Shown: positions 1 through 8,396 of the stretch, in pieces
Layout of the letters: the number at the start of each line of letters is the position of its first letter
Numbering within the stretch: the stretch's first letter is position 1
Source: Roseimaritima sediminicola
GTDB lineage: Bacteria; Planctomycetota; Planctomycetia; Pirellulales; Pirellulaceae
Direction of reading: 5' to 3'
DNA length: 64,000 nt
NCBI RefSeq assembly: GCF_009618275.1
Contig: NZ_WIAD01000018.1
Location: forward strand, 29,146 to 93,145
The notes under the pieces: generated by a model
The model's database searches: none
The model's input: the letters and a program-made list of their open reading frames with translations, nothing else
Told to the model about the DNA's origin: nothing
Translations under genes and position numbers: made by a program

Positions 1-1
1 G

Positions 2-1288
2 AGTCTGCAAGGCAAGCTGCCGCCGATCTATTCGGCCTGGGCCGGGGCGCTGCTGCTGAGCGGGTTGGTGTTGCTGGTGCCGTTGGTGACGCGGCCGATC
101 AGCACGGCGCTGTCTCGGTTGCTCCGCGGCGTGGTGCCGATCGAATCCAAGCTGGCGCTACAGCAATTGTTGCGGCATCACACCCGTACCAGTCTGACTA
201 TCGGCGTCTTGTTCGTAGGCCTGAGCACCGGCGTGGGGATGGCCAGTTCGGTGATCGACAACGTAGCGGACATCCGCGGTTGGTATCGCAAAGCGTTCGT
301 CGCGGATCTTTTTCTGCGGGCGATGTCCCCCGACATGGCGACCGGCCTGGCGGCGGACCTGCCGGATGAGGTTGGCATCCAGTTGGCCGCTGTGCCCCAC
401 ATCCGTTCCCTCGGCACCGCGCGCTTTGTGGCCGCCGAGGCCGCCGGCCAAAGCGTGATCGTGGTGGCCAGCGACCGCGCCGAACGCAGCGGGTCGCTGT
501 TCGATCTGACCAGCGGCGATCCCAATGGACTGGCCCAGCGAATGGCCGAGGGTCAAGTCGTCATCGGCAGTGTGTTGGCTTCGCGCGCCGGGGGCTTGGA
601 AGCCGGCGACAGTCTGGAAATCGAAACCGAACAGGGCCTCGAAACCCTGCCGATCGCCGCCGTAGCCAACGACTACATGGCCGGCGGCCGCACCGTTTAC
701 ATGCAGCGTGATTTGGCCGAACGGTTGTTGGGCGTGGAGGGCGTCGACGCCTACATGATCAATGCCCAAGAAGGACATCTGGAAGCGGTTCGTCGCGACG
801 TCCGCGCGATCGCCCAGCAGCACGGACTGTTGCTGCAAACCTTCTCGGACATCCAGCGCCAGATCGATGTGATGATGGCGGGAGTGGTCGCCGGACTGTG
901 GGCGTTGGTGGTCCTGGGGTTCGTGGTCGCTGCGATGGGCGTGGCCAATACGTTGACGATGAACGTCCTGGAACAGACTCGCGAAATCGGGCTGCTGCGA
1001 ATCGTCGGAACCACCGGAGCCCAGGTCCGTCGGTCCATTTTGCTGCAAGGCTTGATGATGGGCGTGATCGCCTTTGTCCCCGCCTTGGCGGCCGGTGTGT
1101 TGATCTCCTACCTGACGCACCTGAGCGCCGAACCGGTGGTCGGCCATCCGATTCCCTTTGCCATCCATCCCTGGTTGTTGGCCGGCAGCCTCGTGGGAGG
1201 ATTGGTCGTGATCGTGGCCGCCGCCTGGTTCCCGGCCCGCCGCGCCGCTCGGTTGCCCCTGTTAAAAGCCATCCGGCACAATCAGTAG
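2..1288 (+). CDS. ABC transporter permease, FtsX/MacB type (3' part only)
   Basis: This frame is open to the left edge, so the gene begins outside the window and only its last ~428 codons are here. The visible part starts with a hydrophobic helix, then an extracytoplasmic segment of about 230 residues (MacB periplasmic-core-like), then three C-terminal membrane helices. The segment around the antepenultimate helix reads MGVANTLTMNVLEQTREIG, the signature of the FtsX permease domain, followed by GLLRIVGTTGAQVRR. Such permeases work with an ABC ATPase in lipoprotein export or macrolide/peptide efflux. The partner ATPase is not in view. The gene converges with a kinase gene, and a strong hairpin lies between them. 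The substrate cannot be inferred. Confidence 0.88.
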   Translation, partial: SLQGKLPPIYSAWAGALLLSGLVLLVPLVTRPISTALSRLLRGVVPIESKLALQQLLRHHTRTSLTIGVLFVGLSTGVGMASSVIDNVADIRGWYRKAFVADLFLRAMSPDMATGLAADLPDEVGIQLAAVPHIRSLGTARFVAAEAAGQSVIVVASDRAERSGSLFDLTSGDPNGLAQRMAEGQVVIGSVLASRAGGLEAGDSLEIETEQGLETLPIAAVANDYMAGGRTVYMQRDLAERLLGVEGVDAYMINAQEGHLEAVRRDVRAIAQQHGLLLQTFSDIQRQIDVMMAGVVAGLWALVVLGFVVAAMGVANTLTMNVLEQTREIGLLRIVGTTGAQVRRSILLQGLMMGVIAFVPALAAGVLISYLTHLSAEPVVGHPIPFAIHPWLLAGSLVGGLVVIVAAAWFPARRAARLPLLKAIRHNQ

Positions 1289-1372
1289 GCGGCGTTGCTG
1301 TTTTGCGATTTGCTGGCTCCGGCGGAATCTATGGTTGGCGTGGGGCGGTTAAATGCAATGTTTTCTCCCCAA

Positions 1373-1428
1373 CCCCTCTCCCCCGAAGCCTGGCTCGCTT
1401 AGGCTCGCCAGGCTTCGGGGGAGAGGGG
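1373..1428. terminator. Perfect 22-bp-stem hairpin between convergent genes
   Basis: Arms 1373-1394 and 1407-1428 are perfectly complementary around a 12-nt loop. The hairpin sits between the stop codons of two convergent genes, so it can serve both strands as a terminator. A few T residues follow the right arm on the plus strand. A related C/G-rich hairpin occurs at 38466-38520, also between convergent genes. Confidence 0.75.
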
Positions 1429-1465
1429 AGAAATCTTTTCTTCCCGCACATAGACTCTGCCGGCG

Positions 1466-3310
1466 TCAGGGCGAAGCCGGCGCTTGCATGCGTTCCAGCG
1501 CGGCTTTGGCGACGGCGACCGCGTCGGCGGCCCAGGGTTTGTCGGCATACAACGCTACGACCGCGTCGTAGAATTCGCGACGTTGATCCTCGGGCAGGTT
1601 CTCCGACGCCCACCGCAGCGAAGCGTTCAGGTCGTCGCCGCGAGCGGCCGTCGGTTCGGCCGGCGCGTCGGCCAAGGACTGCAGCTCGCTCTCGGCTAGG
1701 GCCGCCAAGCGTTTGGTCTGCGGGCTTCGCGGCAGCCCCTCGCGACCGTAGATCGCCAACCAGTGCTCGAGCTGCTGTCGAGCCGCAGCCGGGTCGCGGT
1801 CGCGCAGCAGCGCGGCTTCGAGAAAAGCCTGCTCGGGGGGCGGCAACTGAGCGACGCCGCCGGCGCGAAAGGCCTCCAGCCGCAGCCGACGAATCGTCGT
1901 CTCCACATCCAAGGAATCGGCGATCTGACGGACCTGTCCGGCTCGCGGGTCGTCGGGGTAGCGTTTCAGGAATTGTTCGACATCGCGCTTGCTGCTCGGC
2001 GTATCGCCGACGGCTTCGGCCGCTTGGATCGACGCGAACAGATCGTCGGCCGTGGGCGGGCGCAGCAGGTAGATCGTTGCCGCCACGATCGCAACCAGCA
2101 GCAGGCTCAGGCCCAGGATCGACAACCACTGCAGAAGTGGGTGTTGATCGTCGGTCGATCCGGCCAGCACGCTGCGGCGGCGTTCGGATTCGTCCACGGT
2201 GCGAAACGACGTATCCTTGGCGGCCATCGGTTCGCTCGCCGAATCGGGCATCATCGACGGCTCGGTGGGCGGTCGCCGGGGCACGCTCTGAGGCGCCGAA
2301 GCGATCGTCGCGTCCAGCGTGCACGCCTGGTCGGTCCCGCTATTAGGCTGGAACCGCGTGCCGGGACCGGGCGCGACAGCCGTATCGTCACGGACCACGT
2401 ACTGGTCGTCGATTTCCAGGTCCGTGTTGTCGGTCGGGTCGTCGACCTTGGTGCCGCCGCTGTGGTCCGCGTCGGTTTGGGCTTCGCGGGCCTCCAACCC
2501 GCGCAACATCGCGCGCAGGCGATTGCCCACCACCAGGGCCGTCGGGGGGCGATCCTGCGGCCGTTTTTCCAGCAGGTGATGGACCAGTTCGGTCAGCTCT
2601 TCCGGGGTCTCGGGAACGATCAGGTCCAGGTCCACCGGCGTTTCCCGGCGGAGGGCTTCGATGACCGTCGTGATCGATTTGCCCCCAAACGGAGGACGAC
2701 CGGCCAGGCAGGCGTACAGCACACTGCCCAGGGCATACAGGTCGGTCCGCGCCGTGATCTTGCCGTCGCCGGCCTGCTCGGGCGCCATATAGTCGGCCGT
2801 TCCGAGGACCGAACCGGCGGCCGTGTAGTCGCCTGCGCCAAACATTTTGGCGATCCCAAAGTCCACCAACTGGATCCGACCCTCGGGATGGATCAACAGA
2901 TTCGCCGGTTTCAGGTCGCGGTGGATGATGCCCAGGTCATGGGCGTGTTTCAGAGCGGCACAGATATCGATTCCGTAGCGCAGCGTTTCCTGCCAGCCCA
3001 GCCGTTTGTGTTGTTTGAGGTGCTGCTGCAGCGAGGGTCCCTCGACGATGTCCATCGAGTAGAACAGCCGTCCGTGCTCCTCGCCGTAACCGATCAAGCG
3101 CACGATGTTGGGGTGGTTTAATTTTTTCAGCGTTTCGACTTCCACCGAGAAGCGGCGTCGGAAGCGTTCCGAATCGGCAACCCGCTCGGCGATCAGTTTG
3201 ACCGCGACTTTTTCGCCGGTCTTGGCGTGGACGGCGCGAAACACCGATCCCATGCCGCCGGAGCCGAGTTTGCTTTGCAGTCGATAAGGTCCCAGGTATT
3301 GATCGGTCAT
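1466..3310 (-). CDS. Membrane-anchored Ser/Thr protein kinase (PknB-like)
   Basis: The 614-residue product has a complete Hanks-type kinase domain at about residues 8-270: glycine loop LGSGGMGSV, catalytic Lys38 in VAVKLI, HRDLKPAN at 130-137, DFG at 150-152, and an APEQ activation-segment motif at 176-179. All catalytic residues are present, so it should be active. A linker rich in Asp/Thr/Pro leads to one membrane helix at about 392-415. The roughly 200-residue outer part has tetratricopeptide-like helices and no PASTA repeats. The start was placed at the ATG opening MTDQYLGPYR, 14 codons inside the longest frame, because kinase homology begins immediately after it. Target and signal are unknown. 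Confidence 0.9.
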   Translation of the reverse strand: MTDQYLGPYRLQSKLGSGGMGSVFRAVHAKTGEKVAVKLIAERVADSERFRRRFSVEVETLKKLNHPNIVRLIGYGEEHGRLFYSMDIVEGPSLQQHLKQHKRLGWQETLRYGIDICAALKHAHDLGIIHRDLKPANLLIHPEGRIQLVDFGIAKMFGAGDYTAAGSVLGTADYMAPEQAGDGKITARTDLYALGSVLYACLAGRPPFGGKSITTVIEALRRETPVDLDLIVPETPEELTELVHHLLEKRPQDRPPTALVVGNRLRAMLRGLEAREAQTDADHSGGTKVDDPTDNTDLEIDDQYVVRDDTAVAPGPGTRFQPNSGTDQACTLDATIASAPQSVPRRPPTEPSMMPDSASEPMAAKDTSFRTVDESERRRSVLAGSTDDQHPLLQWLSILGLSLLLVAIVAATIYLLRPPTADDLFASIQAAEAVGDTPSSKRDVEQFLKRYPDDPRAGQVRQIADSLDVETTIRRLRLEAFRAGGVAQLPPPEQAFLEAALLRDRDPAAARQQLEHWLAIYGREGLPRSPQTKRLAALAESELQSLADAPAEPTAARGDDLNASLRWASENLPEDQRREFYDAVVALYADKPWAADAVAVAKAALERMQAPASP

Positions 3311-3569
3311 CAGCGGCGGTGAGCTAGGGAGGTGGCGGTGGGGGAACTCCAATGATACGCGGAAAAAACTTGTCCGGTCGCGGCGTGCGTGAGGAATTTC
3401 CCGGGGAAAAGCCTGAATTTGCGGCCTTGTCCAAGCCGGACCTCGTCGATAAACTCTGTGATTCTTTCGCGAAGAAAGGCGTCGATCTGTTCTTAGACGG
3501 CTGGATTTGTTCGTAGGCGGCTGGCTTTTTCAGGCGTCTGTTAGTTCACAAGGGTACAAGTAAGCCACC

Positions 3570-4025
3570 ATGGTCGCTCAGCGAAGTTACATGGCCAAAC
3601 CGGGCCAATTAGAGAAGCGTTGGTACATTGTCGACGGCTCCGATCAGGTCCTGGGGCGTTTGGCGAGCGATATCGCGGTCGTTTTGATGGGCAAGCATCG
3701 CCCTGAGTACACCCCCCACGTCGACTGTGGCGACTTCGTCATCGTCACCAACGTCGAAAAAATCAAGATGACCGGCCGCAAGCTGGACGTTCGCCACTAT
3801 ACCTGGTACACGGGCCACCCCGGCCTGCGTCTGGAGAGCTACCGCGACCGTCAAGAACGCAAGCCCGAAGACCTGTTGCTGCACGCCGTGCGACGCATGT
3901 TGCCCAAGAACAAGCTGGCGTCGCAGATGCTGAAGAAATTGAAGATCTACACCGGTCCCGAGCACCCCCACCAAGCTCAGAAACCGCAAGTTCTCGAAGG
4001 CGCCGGCAAAGTCGTCGCTTCGTAA
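3570..4025 (+). CDS. rplM: 50S ribosomal protein L13
   Basis: The 151-residue product matches L13 along its length. It has the N-terminal WYIVDGSDQVLGRLAS segment, the GKHRPEYTPH stretch, the YTWYTGHPGLR region and the LLLHAVRRMLPKNKL helix. It binds 23S rRNA early in large-subunit assembly. It is followed 44 nt downstream by rpsI, the conserved L13-S9 order found in most bacteria, and the two are surely co-transcribed. A second in-frame Met (MAKPGQ) lies seven codons in and could be an alternative start. The upstream 260 bases are non-coding and must hold the promoter, but I see no clear -35/-10 pair there. Confidence 0.97.
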   Translation: MVAQRSYMAKPGQLEKRWYIVDGSDQVLGRLASDIAVVLMGKHRPEYTPHVDCGDFVIVTNVEKIKMTGRKLDVRHYTWYTGHPGLRLESYRDRQERKPEDLLLHAVRRMLPKNKLASQMLKKLKIYTGPEHPHQAQKPQVLEGAGKVVAS

Positions 4026-4069
4026 TTCCCCCCTCCGCTTCGTATCCGCAAACCGTTACAAATCAAACG

Positions 4070-4483
4070 ATGGTCGCTGTCAAAAAAGACAAAATCAATG
4101 GGGACGCACTGGGAACAGGGCGCCGCAAGAGCAGTGTCGCCCGGGTGCGAGTTCGTCCCGGTAACGGCAAAATTACGGTCAACCGTAAACCGATCGAAGA
4201 GTACTTCGTCAACGACCAACACCGCCGTGCGGTGACCGAAACCTTGGACGCCGTCGAGCACAGCGACAAGGTCGACGTGTTGGTTCGCGTCGCCGGTGGC
4301 GGCATGACCGGACAGAGCGGAGCGGTTCGCATGGGCGTGGCCCGAGCCCTGGTCAGCTTTAACGAAGAACTGCATGACCAGCTCCGCGAAGGCGGCTTCC
4401 TGACGCGTGACTCGCGCATGAAAGAACGAAAGAAGCCCGGTCTGCGTGGTGCTCGCCGAGCCACTCAGTTCAGCAAGCGTTAA
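4070..4483 (+). CDS. rpsI: 30S ribosomal protein S9
   Basis: The 137-residue product is a standard S9. It has the TGRRKSSVARVR N-terminal motif, the central GGGMTGQSGAVRMGVARAL segment, and the basic C-terminal tail ending in SKR that reaches toward the P-site tRNA. It is the second gene of the rplM-rpsI operon. A rho-independent terminator follows 30 nt after the stop codon. Confidence 0.97.
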   Translation: MVAVKKDKINGDALGTGRRKSSVARVRVRPGNGKITVNRKPIEEYFVNDQHRRAVTETLDAVEHSDKVDVLVRVAGGGMTGQSGAVRMGVARALVSFNEELHDQLREGGFLTRDSRMKERKKPGLRGARRATQFSKR

Positions 4484-4512
4484 TCCCACGCTCCGCATCC
4501 AGCCAACCGACC

Positions 4513-4550
4513 AAGCCGAAAACGGGCCGCGTGCCGTTTTCGGCTTGTTT
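4513..4550 (+). terminator. Rho-independent terminator of rplM-rpsI
   Basis: A perfect 13-bp stem (4513-4525 with 4534-4546) encloses an 8-nt loop and is followed by GTTT. It lies 30 nt past the rpsI stop codon. The stem itself carries AAAA/TTTT runs, so it may also act for the convergent gene. Confidence 0.8.
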
Positions 4551-4554
4551 GCTG

Positions 4555-4626
4555 CGCACCGTTCCACGATCGCACCGTTCCACGATCGCACCGTTCCACA
4601 ATCGCACCGTTCCACAATCGCACCGT
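4555..4626. repeat. 16-bp minisatellite, about 4.5 copies
   Basis: Units start at 4555, 4571, 4587, 4603 and 4619 (partial). Each unit is CGCACCGTTCCACRAT, with R=G in the first two copies and A in the next two. The array lies downstream of the rpsI terminator in the 415-base non-coding stretch 4484-4898. Confidence 0.9.
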
Positions 4627-4735
4627 CGACAACGGACGCGATCACGGAACGACCATGAGCCGTATGGGCGAACGCCCCGGTTTCTGGCTCTAAGCACGTC
4701 GGCATGAATCTTTCGGTGAAACCCCGCGACAACAC

Positions 4736-4778
4736 CCTCCCGCGCAGCGGGAGGAACCGACTCTCCCAAAGGGAGAGT
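4736..4778. repeat. Two adjacent small hairpins
   Basis: Stem 4736-4743/4747-4754 has a 3-nt loop, and stem 4760-4767/4771-4778 has an AAA loop. Both are perfect 8-bp stems in the convergent spacer between rpsI and the minus-strand coiled-coil gene. They could be secondary terminators, though neither is followed by a T tract. Confidence 0.6.
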
Positions 4779-4810
4779 GATACCGAATTAAAGGCTGCGA
4801 CGGGCTTAGC

Positions 4811-4866
4811 GTAGCCGAGCTCGCCAGAGATCGGCCCGAGGCGGCGAAAAGGCGACTTCAGCTACG
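4811..4866. repeat. Dispersed intergenic repeat, copy 1
   Basis: This copy has GTAGC...GTAGCT-type inverted ends and contains GGCGACTTCAGCTAC near its right edge. Related sequence occurs at 8361-8385 and 13995-14017. All three copies sit at the 3' ends of convergent genes. Confidence 0.55.
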
Positions 4867-4898
4867 GCCATACCCGAGGATTAAATTCTGACGCAGCA

Positions 4899-6323
4899 CT
4901 AGCCGAGTTTATTTCGGCCTCGGTGGCTGGCCCGGCGAGCGTGTTCGCTGAGCGCCGAACCGGCGGCGGTCGCCATGGCGTGCGTCAACGTCTGTGTCAG
5001 CGGATGACCGGCGGCCTGGGACACCGGGCCCAGCGACGCAGGCCCGAAGCTTTGCGCCCGCCGCAGCTGCAGCCAAACCGATTCGATCGTCGAGTGCCCT
5101 TGCCGAAAGCTATCCAGCGCACCGGCGATGTCCAGCGAAGGCTGAAATTGACTGCGTCGTGATTCGTAGCCGGCGGCACGAAACCGCTGCAGCAAGCGGC
5201 CGATCTCTCGCAGTTGGTCGTTCAACGCTTTTAACCGGTCACGACGCTGCCGGTACTGCTGCTCCAGCTGTTCCGCTTCGACGTCGATCCCCTGCAGTCG
5301 AGCGACGATTTGGTCGTCGCGGATTTGAGGCGTTTTCTCGGCCCGCTGGGCTAACGTCTGTTGATCCATGCCCTGCAGCATCCCCCGAAACAGTTCCACG
5401 GCCTGGCCGTAGTACACGCCCCGGGAATCCTCTACATCCAACAGCTCGGTCCGGAGCGCGTCGGCCCGTTGGCTCAGTTCGTCCAGACGCTCCACCACGG
5501 CGTTGCGTTCGGCTTCCGCGGTTTCTACCTGAGCGCTAACCGCGGGCAACCCGATCTCGTGGGCCCGGGCGTCACGCTGCCGCTCCAGTTCCTGCATGAC
5601 GGTTTCCAGATGGCAGCGATCCTCGTCGATCACCTTCTCCATATGCTTGGGCGTATCCCGCAAAAACTCGTAACTCTGGCGAGCCCGCTGGTACCCGATC
5701 AGTTTGCCGACCCAGCGGTCCATGCGTCGCGCAAATCCCCGTGACTGATAGGCGGGGGTGCCCAGCCCGCGTCGGTACAGATACTGAAACAAGCTGCTCT
5801 GTTGGTAGGCGGGCAATTTCTGCGCGGCATCCTCTTGGACTTCGGCCAGTCGACCTTCGGCTTGCTCCAACGCGGCCTCGGCGGCGGCGGCCTGCTTGGC
5901 CAGTTCGGAGAACCGCTGGTCGCCCGTCAATCGGTCGAGCAACTGCTGGCTCAGCTCCTGCTGGCGTTGCTGCAGTTGATCCAGCTGTTCGTCGGCCCGT
6001 TCGAGCGCCGTCTCCTGCTGCTGTTGGTTGTGTTCGAGGTCCCCCAGTTGCAGCTGAAGTCTCGCCGTATGCTCTTGCTGGCGGAGCAGCACTTGCCGCA
6101 TGTCGCTGCGGACCTCGTGCCACGTGCCCTCGATCGCCTGCTCGGACAACTCGGGCAAATAATGTTCCGCCAACGAGGCCAGGGTCGCTTGCCGGTCCTG
6201 GTCCAGGCGTTCGCTTTCGGCTCCTTCGGCTGCCACATGACCGCGCAGCTTCTCCAGGTCGGCCTGGACCGTCTGGTAGGCGAGTAACAGCTGGCGATAA
6301 ATGGCAGGTCCGGAATGGGGCAT
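4899..6323 (-). CDS. Coiled-coil protein of unknown function
   Basis: The 474-residue protein is mostly long charged helices rich in Gln, Glu, Leu and Ala (about residues 15-165 and 225-400), which predicts extended coiled coil. A less helical aromatic patch near residues 175-220 (LFQYLYRRGLGTPAYQSRGF) interrupts the helices. The C-terminal 70 residues are small-residue and His/Arg rich. There is no signal peptide or convincing membrane helix. It lies 93 nt downstream of the small DUF6384-like gene on the same strand, so the two are probably co-transcribed and functionally linked. I do not recognise the family. A scaffold or membrane-associated role is only a guess. Confidence 0.8.
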   Translation of the reverse strand: MPHSGPAIYRQLLLAYQTVQADLEKLRGHVAAEGAESERLDQDRQATLASLAEHYLPELSEQAIEGTWHEVRSDMRQVLLRQQEHTARLQLQLGDLEHNQQQQETALERADEQLDQLQQRQQELSQQLLDRLTGDQRFSELAKQAAAAEAALEQAEGRLAEVQEDAAQKLPAYQQSSLFQYLYRRGLGTPAYQSRGFARRMDRWVGKLIGYQRARQSYEFLRDTPKHMEKVIDEDRCHLETVMQELERQRDARAHEIGLPAVSAQVETAEAERNAVVERLDELSQRADALRTELLDVEDSRGVYYGQAVELFRGMLQGMDQQTLAQRAEKTPQIRDDQIVARLQGIDVEAEQLEQQYRQRRDRLKALNDQLREIGRLLQRFRAAGYESRRSQFQPSLDIAGALDSFRQGHSTIESVWLQLRRAQSFGPASLGPVSQAAGHPLTQTLTHAMATAAGSALSEHARRASHRGRNKLG

Positions 6324-6416
6324 GCGACGCGGCAGGGCGAAAAGGAAAGGTTGGGAAAGACGACAAATCGGCGGCGGCAGGCGCAGGCGGGGCGGCGAGT
6401 TGGCCGGATGACGGGG

Positions 6417-6806
6417 TCAGAACAGCGTGGCGATCAACCACCACAGCGCGGCCGTGCCGCCCACCGCGGCGATCGCGAGACGCGTTCGCCAGATCCAGGC
6501 ATAGGCGGCCACTCGGGACCAGCTGGCCGGTGGGTCTCGGTACACATGCAGGTTCTGGAAGTACTGGTCGATCGCCGCTTCGATCTCCGCCTCGGTGACC
6601 TGGTCGCCGGACAGGCGAGCGGTCCGAACCAGTTTCTCACGCAGCTCCGCACGCACTCCGCGACGAGCGAACATCTTTTCCGCCGTCGCCCGGTCGCGTC
6701 CCATTTCGCGAGCGACGTCCATGACCCGCAACATCTCATTGAGCGTCATCTCTTCGCCCGGCAACGCCGGCGCGGTGGATCGCTGAGTTTGTTGAGCTTG
6801 AGACAT
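6417..6806 (-). CDS. Small DUF6384-like protein with C-terminal membrane anchor
   Basis: The 129-residue protein has an N-terminal soluble domain with the segment LNEMLRVMDVAREM and a later GDQVTEAEIEAAIDQYF stretch. These resemble my recollection of the DUF6384 family. One hydrophobic helix ends the protein (about 110-129), so it should be tail-anchored in the membrane. It is divergent from the TelA-like gene across a 241-base spacer with a 24-bp tandem repeat, and upstream of the coiled-coil gene. DUF6384-type proteins tend to occur near TelA/PspA-like membrane-stress genes, which fits this context. Family membership is from memory and needs a profile search. Confidence 0.7.
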   Translation of the reverse strand: MSQAQQTQRSTAPALPGEEMTLNEMLRVMDVAREMGRDRATAEKMFARRGVRAELREKLVRTARLSGDQVTEAEIEAAIDQYFQNLHVYRDPPASWSRVAAYAWIWRTRLAIAAVGGTAALWWLIATLF

Positions 6807-6880
6807 CGATAACCTGTCGTAGAGGATGATCGCCCACGGCCGCTGCCGCTGCCGGTGGACAAAAAATCCAGCACCGTCGC

Positions 6881-6928
6881 CAGCGGTTTAATTTACCGCA
6901 AGCCCAGCGGTTTAATTTACCGCAAGCC
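6881..6928. repeat. 24-bp tandem duplication in a divergent promoter region
   Basis: Two exact 24-bp copies (6881-6904 and 6905-6928) are followed by the start of a third. Each contains the near-palindrome GCGGTTTAATTTACCGC, an AT-rich core in a GC-rich region. The pair lies between the divergent genes ending at 6806 and starting at 7048, so it may be an operator or a duplicated promoter element. Confidence 0.85.
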
Positions 6929-7047
6929 CAGCGCGGTGCGACACCAGGCTCGATTTTCCTGGGCACGGGAACATGTTAGGCTACCCCCACCAGGACAATG
7001 CGTGTTCTTGGCTCCTGTTTGCTTTTCTTCCGGAGACGTCTCGAGCG

Positions 7048-8298
7048 ATGACCGAACAAGCGCAGCAACCCGCCCCCGATCCCGCGGCAGAAAACCAACA
7101 CACCCCGGCTCAAGATCAGTCGGCTGGAGGTGGTTCGGGCAACATGCGGCAGTATCTCGACCGTGCTTTGGACGTTTTGGAAAAGTTCGGCGTGGCCGAT
7201 CAGGACGAGAACACTTCCGAACTGATCCACCTGCTCGAAGGCGTCAAGCACCTGGACGAAAGCAAGGTGCTGGCGATCGCCGATGTGATCAAGCACATGG
7301 GCACCTTCAATCGCTTGGTTCGCGAGAACGTCGAAAACATCAAGGTCGGTAACCGCTACATGGAGATCACGCAGTTATTCGACAGCGTCCGCGAAGACAG
7401 CAAGATGTTGATCGCCCAGCTGGACGATGGCAAGATTTCCGGGACCGAAAAGTTTCAGAACTGGTGGATGAAGATTCGCCGCGGCACGCCTTCGGATCGC
7501 TTTGAGAAAATCAAAGACGTCTACGTCGAAGTCTCCAAGGACACCAAGGAAGCGTTGGAGAGCGAAGACACGATCATGGAGGGCTACATCGACTTTCGCT
7601 TTGCACTCAAGGAAGCCGAGGTGTTGGCCCGCGAACTGCTCGATTCGCACACCCCGATGCTCGAGGCGGCTCGCAAGGGCTTGGGCGACGCCCAGGCCGA
7701 ACTGGACAACTATGCTGGCGACGAACAGAGCGAACGCTCGCGGCTGGAACTGGCTCGGGACGAAGCTCGCCGCCACTTCCAGCAGGAGGATCGCACGTAC
7801 CAGTTGCTGAAAGACATCGCCGAGAACCTCCAGATCGGCTACGACGTTGGCGAGACATTAATCACCAAGCTACGGCAGACCCACGATGTCAAAGAACGCG
7901 TGTACCGCCGCGCCGTGACCTTCTTTACCACTAACGAGCACGTCTTCACGATCCTGGGGACGGTCTACACCAGCCAACAGGGCCTGCACGAAGTCACGCA
8001 GGCGACCGAGGCGATGAAGGAAGGCGTCAACAAGGGGCTGGAGGATGTGGCCAATCTGGGCCGGGAACTGGAACGAGCGGCCCTGCGAGCCGGATACGGT
8101 TCGACGATCAATCCGGAATCGGTTCAGAAACTGGTCGATGCGATCAGCGGGTTTCAGATCGAATCGCTGGAAATGATCACCGAACTGCGCAAAGAGAGCG
8201 AGCAGAGCACCAAGCAGATTCGCAGCGCGGTCGAAGAGGGCAAACAGAAGTATCAGCAAACCCTGGCAAAATTCGCTCGCGGCGAACCGCTGCGATAG
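7048..8298 (+). CDS. TelA-like (toxic anion resistance family) helical protein
   Basis: The 416-residue, almost entirely helical protein has a Pro/Gln-rich N-terminus (about 1-35). Its layout of long helices, with a central KISGTEKFQNWWMKIRRG patch and a later GYDVGETLITKLRQTHDVKE helix, resembles TelA/KlaA proteins. I see no signal peptide or membrane segment. The start was set at the ATG opening MTEQAQ, which has a GGAGA 11 nt upstream, rather than 25 codons earlier. TelA proteins are linked to tellurite and cell-envelope stress. The divergent DUF6384-like neighbour supports a membrane-stress module. The family call is tentative. Confidence 0.65.
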   Translation: MTEQAQQPAPDPAAENQHTPAQDQSAGGGSGNMRQYLDRALDVLEKFGVADQDENTSELIHLLEGVKHLDESKVLAIADVIKHMGTFNRLVRENVENIKVGNRYMEITQLFDSVREDSKMLIAQLDDGKISGTEKFQNWWMKIRRGTPSDRFEKIKDVYVEVSKDTKEALESEDTIMEGYIDFRFALKEAEVLARELLDSHTPMLEAARKGLGDAQAELDNYAGDEQSERSRLELARDEARRHFQQEDRTYQLLKDIAENLQIGYDVGETLITKLRQTHDVKERVYRRAVTFFTTNEHVFTILGTVYTSQQGLHEVTQATEAMKEGVNKGLEDVANLGRELERAALRAGYGSTINPESVQKLVDAISGFQIESLEMITELRKESEQSTKQIRSAVEEGKQKYQQTLAKFARGEPLR

Positions 8299-8360
8299 AC
8301 CGCGCCCCGCCGTAGCCGCGCCCCGCCAGAGTTTGGACGATAATGAATTGCGTCCCTCCC

Positions 8361-8385
8361 CCAAAGTTTGGCGACTTCGGCTACG
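8361..8385. repeat. Dispersed intergenic repeat, copy 2
   Basis: The 25-base segment, read on the minus strand, begins CGTAGCCGAAGTCGCC and continues AAACTTTGG. It matches the element at 13995-14017 with few changes. It lies between the convergent TelA-like and sulfatase genes. Confidence 0.6.
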
Positions 8386-8396
8386 AGGTTGCGCGG

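Noticed and set aside
898..2346. 482-codon plus-strand frame
   Set aside because: It runs through the permease end, the terminator hairpin and antisense to the kinase, with extreme Arg/Pro content.
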